From Varunaivibrio sulfuroxidans (GTDB taxonomy: Bacteria > Pseudomonadota > Alphaproteobacteria > Rhodospirillales > Magnetovibrionaceae): 64,000 nucleotides of DNA. Positions within the stretch are counted from its first letter, which is position 1, and each line of letters begins with the position of its first letter. Of this stretch, positions 60,729 through 64,000 are shown in pieces. The DNA lies in NCBI RefSeq assembly GCF_029318635.1, contig NZ_CP119676.1, positions 1,873,001 through 1,937,000 of the forward strand. The letters are read 5' to 3'. The position numbers and the translations under genes were made by a program. The notes under the pieces are model-generated. The model was not told the origin of the DNA, did not search any database, and saw nothing but the letters and a program-made list of their open reading frames with translations.

Positions 60729-61670
60729 CTACAAGGCGCGTTTGAGTATTTTTCCCAGTTCGCCAACAAACCCGCGACGGAACGCGAGCACACAGACGAC
60801 AAACGTCGCACCGATCACCACCGTCACCCACGAGCCGATAGCGCTCAGTTCGGAGTGCAAAGTCAGCACCGTGAACGCCCCCACCACCGGCCCCAATATC
60901 GTGCCCAGCCCGCCCAGAAGGGTCATCAAAATTACCTCGCCCGACGCCTGCCAGCTAACGTCGGTCAATGAGGCGAGTTGGAAAACCAGCGCTTTCGTCG
61001 CCCCGGCCATCCCCGCCAGCGCCGCCGACAGGACAAAGGCGAGCAATTTGAAGCGATCGACCCGATAGCCCAACGAGAGCGCCCGTGGTTCGTTCTCGCG
61101 GATCGCCTTGAGCACTTGGCCGAACGGGGAGTGCACGGCGCGATAGATCACCCAGAAACCGAAGATAAAAACGGCGAACACGAAATAATACAGGTTCAGC
61201 TCCAACGGTTCGCCATGGATGCGATAGGCATGCCCCAGGTTGACGATGCCCAACAACATGCCCCGGGGAACGTCCTGCAGGCCGTCCTCGCCGCCGGTAA
61301 ACGGGGCCTTGAGGGCGATAAAATAAACCACCTGGGCCAAGGCTAGGGTAATCATGGCGAAATAAATGCCCTGGCGGCGGATCGCCACCAAACCGAAGAC
61401 AAGCCCCATCAGCGCCGCCACCGCCGTGCCGGCGAGAATGCCCAGTTCCGGCGTCAGGCCCGCGGTTTTGACCAGATAACCCGTAATATAAGCCGCACCA
61501 CCGAAAAAGGCGGCATGGCCGAACGACAAAAGACCGGTATAGCCGATCAACAAATTGAACGCGCAGGCGAACAGGGCGAAGCAAAGCAATTGCATCAGAA
61601 AGACCGGATAAATCACAAACGGCGCGACCAGTCCGAGCAAAACCAGCCCCGCCCATAGCATTTTATTCAC
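60729..61670 (-). CDS. livM: Branched-chain amino acid ABC transporter permease LivM
   Basis: 313 residues with about ten hydrophobic segments and the family signature FGHAAFFGGAAYITGYL near the N-terminus, plus the ABC-contact loop RAIRENEPRALSLGYRVDRFK-like. It is one of the two HAAT-family permeases. The GTG start at 61670 has GGGAG upstream. It follows livH by 10 bp. No ATPase gene follows it in this window. Confidence 0.93.
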   Translation of the reverse strand: MNKMLWAGLVLLGLVAPFVIYPVFLMQLLCFALFACAFNLLIGYTGLLSFGHAAFFGGAAYITGYLVKTAGLTPELGILAGTAVAALMGLVFGLVAIRRQGIYFAMITLALAQVVYFIALKAPFTGGEDGLQDVPRGMLLGIVNLGHAYRIHGEPLELNLYYFVFAVFIFGFWVIYRAVHSPFGQVLKAIRENEPRALSLGYRVDRFKLLAFVLSAALAGMAGATKALVFQLASLTDVSWQASGEVILMTLLGGLGTILGPVVGAFTVLTLHSELSAIGSWVTVVIGATFVVCVLAFRRGFVGELGKILKRAL

Positions 61671-61680
61671 ACCAGACTCC

Positions 61681-62586
61681 CTACTGTTCCCTGCCGAAAA
61701 GGCCCGCCGGCCTAACCAACAACACCACGATCATCATGAAAAAAATCACCGTATTGGATGCCGGCGGATAGACCACTTTGGTCAGCCCCTCAAGCATGCC
61801 CAAGGAAAGCCCGGTGATAATGGAACCCATGATCGATCCCATGCCGCCGATCACCACGACGGCGAAAACGGTGATGATCATTTCCGAGCCCATGATCGGG
61901 CTGACCGAATAAATCGGCGCCGCCACCACCCCGGCGAACGCCGCCAGAGCGACGCCAAAGCCGTAGGTCAACGTGATCATCAGCGGCACGTTGACCCCGA
62001 AGGCCTGCACCAGGGCGGGGTTTTCCGTGCCCGCACGCAGGTACGATCCCAGCTTGGTGCGCTCGACGACAAACCAGGTGGCGAAACAGACGACCAGTGA
62101 AAGACCGATCGACCACAATCGATAGGTGGGAAACCACATGAACCCGAGGTTAAGCGCACCGCCGAGAATTTCCGGTTTGCCGCCGTAGGGCGTTCCCGAC
62201 ACGTTGAAATAGTTGGTGAACACCCCCTGCAGGATCAACGCCAAGCCAAAAGTCAGCAAAAGCCCATAAAGGTGATCGACCTTATAAAGACGCTTGAGCA
62301 TGGTTTTTTCGATCGCCATGCCCAGCGCCCCGACGACCAGGGGGGCGACGAGAAGAGCGGCCCAGTAATTCAAGTGCAGACCGGGAACGCCAAGTAGGGG
62401 ACCCAGTTTGTTATAACCGAGCAAGGCGACGAACGCCCCCAACATGTACAAGGCGCCATGGGCGAAATTGATAATGTTCAACAGGCCGAAGATGACCGCC
62501 AGCCCAAGGCTGAGCACGGCGTAAAAAGCGCCCGTGTTCAGCCCCAGCATCATCTGCGCCAGAACCATCTGAAGGGATAAATGCAT
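61681..62586 (-). CDS. livH: Branched-chain amino acid ABC transporter permease LivH
   Basis: 301 residues from ATG 62586 (MHLSLQMVLAQMMLGLNTGAF). It has the hallmark GLAVIFGLLNIINFAHGALYMLGAF and about eight membrane segments, with the Glu-Lys/Arg-rich ATPase contact near VNVPLMI. It is the partner permease of LivM. It lies 68 bp after the binding-protein gene. Confidence 0.93.
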   Translation of the reverse strand: MHLSLQMVLAQMMLGLNTGAFYAVLSLGLAVIFGLLNIINFAHGALYMLGAFVALLGYNKLGPLLGVPGLHLNYWAALLVAPLVVGALGMAIEKTMLKRLYKVDHLYGLLLTFGLALILQGVFTNYFNVSGTPYGGKPEILGGALNLGFMWFPTYRLWSIGLSLVVCFATWFVVERTKLGSYLRAGTENPALVQAFGVNVPLMITLTYGFGVALAAFAGVVAAPIYSVSPIMGSEMIITVFAVVVIGGMGSIMGSIITGLSLGMLEGLTKVVYPPASNTVIFFMMIVVLLVRPAGLFGREQ

Positions 62587-62653
62587 TATCGGCTCTTCAT
62601 ACTTGCGTCCCCGGACCGGCGGAAACCGCCGGTCCGGGGCGCGTGGACGAGAT

Positions 62654-63916
62654 TTAGTAACCGCCTGTGCCGGCGCCGCCACCCGCCTTGACCAGGGGGC
62701 ACGTCCCTTCGGACATCGGCATGAACGCCTGATCGCCCGGCACCTGCTTGATCACCTTAAGCAGATCCCAGGGACCCTTCGATTCGGACGGTTTCTTGAC
62801 CTCGACCAGGAACATGTCGTGAACCATGGTTCCATCGGCGCGCAGATGGCCGTTGATCGAGAAAAAATCGTCGATTTTCATCCCGCGCAATGTTTTCATC
62901 ACCGCGTCGGGATCGTCGGTTCCCGCCGCTTTGATCGCCTTCAGATAGGTCATGGTGGCGGAATAGACCCCGGCCTGATCCATCGTCGGCATCGCCCCGG
63001 TCTTGGCGAAGTAACGCTTCGACCATGCGCGCGACGCCGGATCGCGATCCCAATAGAAACTGGTGGCGAACTCCATGCCCTGGGCGACATCCAGGCCGAG
63101 GCTTTTAACGTCGCTGAGAAAAACCAGCATCCCGGCGATGGTCTGCCCGCCTTGAACGATACCGAATTCGCGGGCCTGCTTGACCGCATTGACAAAATCG
63201 CCGCCCGCGTTGGCGAGACCGATCACCTTCGCGCCCGAAGCCTGGGCCTGCAGCAAATACGAGGAAAAATCGGCGGTCGCCAGGGGGTGACGGACCTGGC
63301 CTAATACTTTGCCGCCCTGGGATTTAACAAAGGCGGCGGTATTTTTCTCCAGGGAGTGGCCGAAGGCGTAGTCGGCGGTAAGGAAGAACCATGTCTTACC
63401 GCCGTGCTGAACGATGGCGCTACCGGCGACCTTGGGCAGGGAATATGTATCGTAGACGTAATGAATTCCGTAGGGTCCGCAGTCCTTGTTGGTCAACGCC
63501 GTGCTGCCCGCCCCGGTGGCCATCGTGATCATTTTCTTTTCGGTGCCGATCTTTTGCACCGCGATCGCGGCGCCGGAATTCAAAAGCCCGGTGATCATGT
63601 CAACATGATCGGTATCCGCCCATTGCCGCGCCTTGGTCGAGGCGATGTCGGGCTTGTTTTGGTGATCGGCGGAAATGACGTCGATCGGTTTGCCGAGCAC
63701 CGTGCCGCCAAAATCGGCGACCGCCATTTTCGCGGCGGTCACGCTGCCCTCGCCACCGATCGCGGAGTAAACCCCGGACATATCCGTGAGCACTCCGATT
63801 TTCACCACGTCATTGGAAATTCCCGCCGCCAAGGCGCTGCCGGGAAATGCCGACATACCCACAAACGCCCCCACAAACGCCGCGCTCAGCGCGGCTCGCA
63901 CAAGCCCTTTTTTCAT
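62654..63916 (-). CDS. livK: Periplasmic branched-chain amino acid-type binding protein
   Basis: 420 residues from ATG 63916, with GGAG 8 bp upstream. A Sec signal peptide ends at ALAAG, then KIGVLTDMSGVYSAIGGEGSV begins the type I periplasmic-binding fold. The family includes Leu/Ile/Val, amide and urea binders, so the ligand is not certain. It is the first gene of livK-livH-livM; its promoter lies at or beyond 63935, near the right edge. Confidence 0.9.
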   Translation of the reverse strand: MKKGLVRAALSAAFVGAFVGMSAFPGSALAAGISNDVVKIGVLTDMSGVYSAIGGEGSVTAAKMAVADFGGTVLGKPIDVISADHQNKPDIASTKARQWADTDHVDMITGLLNSGAAIAVQKIGTEKKMITMATGAGSTALTNKDCGPYGIHYVYDTYSLPKVAGSAIVQHGGKTWFFLTADYAFGHSLEKNTAAFVKSQGGKVLGQVRHPLATADFSSYLLQAQASGAKVIGLANAGGDFVNAVKQAREFGIVQGGQTIAGMLVFLSDVKSLGLDVAQGMEFATSFYWDRDPASRAWSKRYFAKTGAMPTMDQAGVYSATMTYLKAIKAAGTDDPDAVMKTLRGMKIDDFFSINGHLRADGTMVHDMFLVEVKKPSESKGPWDLLKVIKQVPGDQAFMPMSEGTCPLVKAGGGAGTGGY

Positions 63917-64000
63917 GATGTGACTCCTCGCCATGTTGATTGTTTTTTATTTCACTCTAAACCCCAAGATAGCCGTTAAGCAGTTCCTGGCTTTGCGCCA

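Overview
The window looks like chromosome of a GC-rich alphaproteobacterium, most likely a Rhodospirillales-type free-living organism. This is judged from gene order (hrcA-grpE-dnaK-dnaJ-dapB divergent from rph-rdgB-hemW; an ArsR-methyltransferase fusion followed by metF-metH; rsmI-yraN next to gshB) and from protein styles such as NADP-malic enzyme MaeB, the AmpG and EI24/CysZ families and a bactofilin. It is almost entirely housekeeping DNA. I see no rRNA, tRNA, prophage, transposase or CRISPR array.

Layout. 0-2.6 kb: arsenic resistance, with an ArsJ-type GAPDH cut by the left edge, divergent from arsR-acr3. 2.9-6.9 kb: cold-shock protein, thioredoxin-like [2Fe-2S] ferredoxin, EttA, and the lipoprotein MlaA. 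7.6-15.2 kb: a methionine/one-carbon block (ArsR-methyltransferase fusion, metF, full-length metH) followed by an NDH-2 with a fused cyclic-nucleotide-binding-like domain. 15.2-15.9 kb: a non-coding stretch with a textbook sigma-54 promoter and several hairpins and terminators. 15.9-21 kb: lysR, trxB, an Lrp-family regulator, an SDR, and a NodB-type deacetylase. 21-32 kb (minus strand): a glucosaminidase, an Nfu protein, trpS, murJ, glnD and mutS, with a GFA-family gene inverted among them. 32.5-40 kb: a glycine-rich membrane protein, maeB, a macro-domain protein, ppa, ampG and typA. 40-46 kb: a PfkB sugar/nucleoside kinase, EI24, a frameshifted bactofilin, a lipoprotein, nth, and a class III cyclase. 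45.5-54.5 kb: dapB and the heat-shock operon facing rph-rdgB-hemW. 54.8-60.3 kb: an LppC-type lipoprotein facing rsmI-yraN-BON-SirB1-gshB. 60.3-64 kb: a 76-residue unknown and livM-livH-livK.

The most unusual signals are non-coding. (1) A dispersed palindromic element with CTAG-ended inverted termini occurs four times (5637, 19581, 54511 and a remnant at 60302). At three of the four, the terminal CTAG carries the TAG stop codon of the adjacent gene (ettA, the LppC-type lipoprotein, the 76-residue protein). (2) A perfect -24/-12 sigma-54 promoter at 15218-15233 is followed about 150 nt later by terminator hairpins and no convincing gene, which suggests a sigma-54-dependent small RNA with CCUCC-type loops. 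(3) A structured region on the minus strand next to it ends in a very strong terminator. (4) A 30-bp repeat occurs four times in tandem between glnD and murJ and could be translated as a coupled decapeptide-repeat peptide. (5) Three regularly spaced copies of GGGCACAATGCCC precede the gene at 32524. (6) The bactofilin reading frame is broken at a run of five C.

Start codons were chosen by family length and Shine-Dalgarno match. All function calls rest on reading motifs by eye; no database search was possible.
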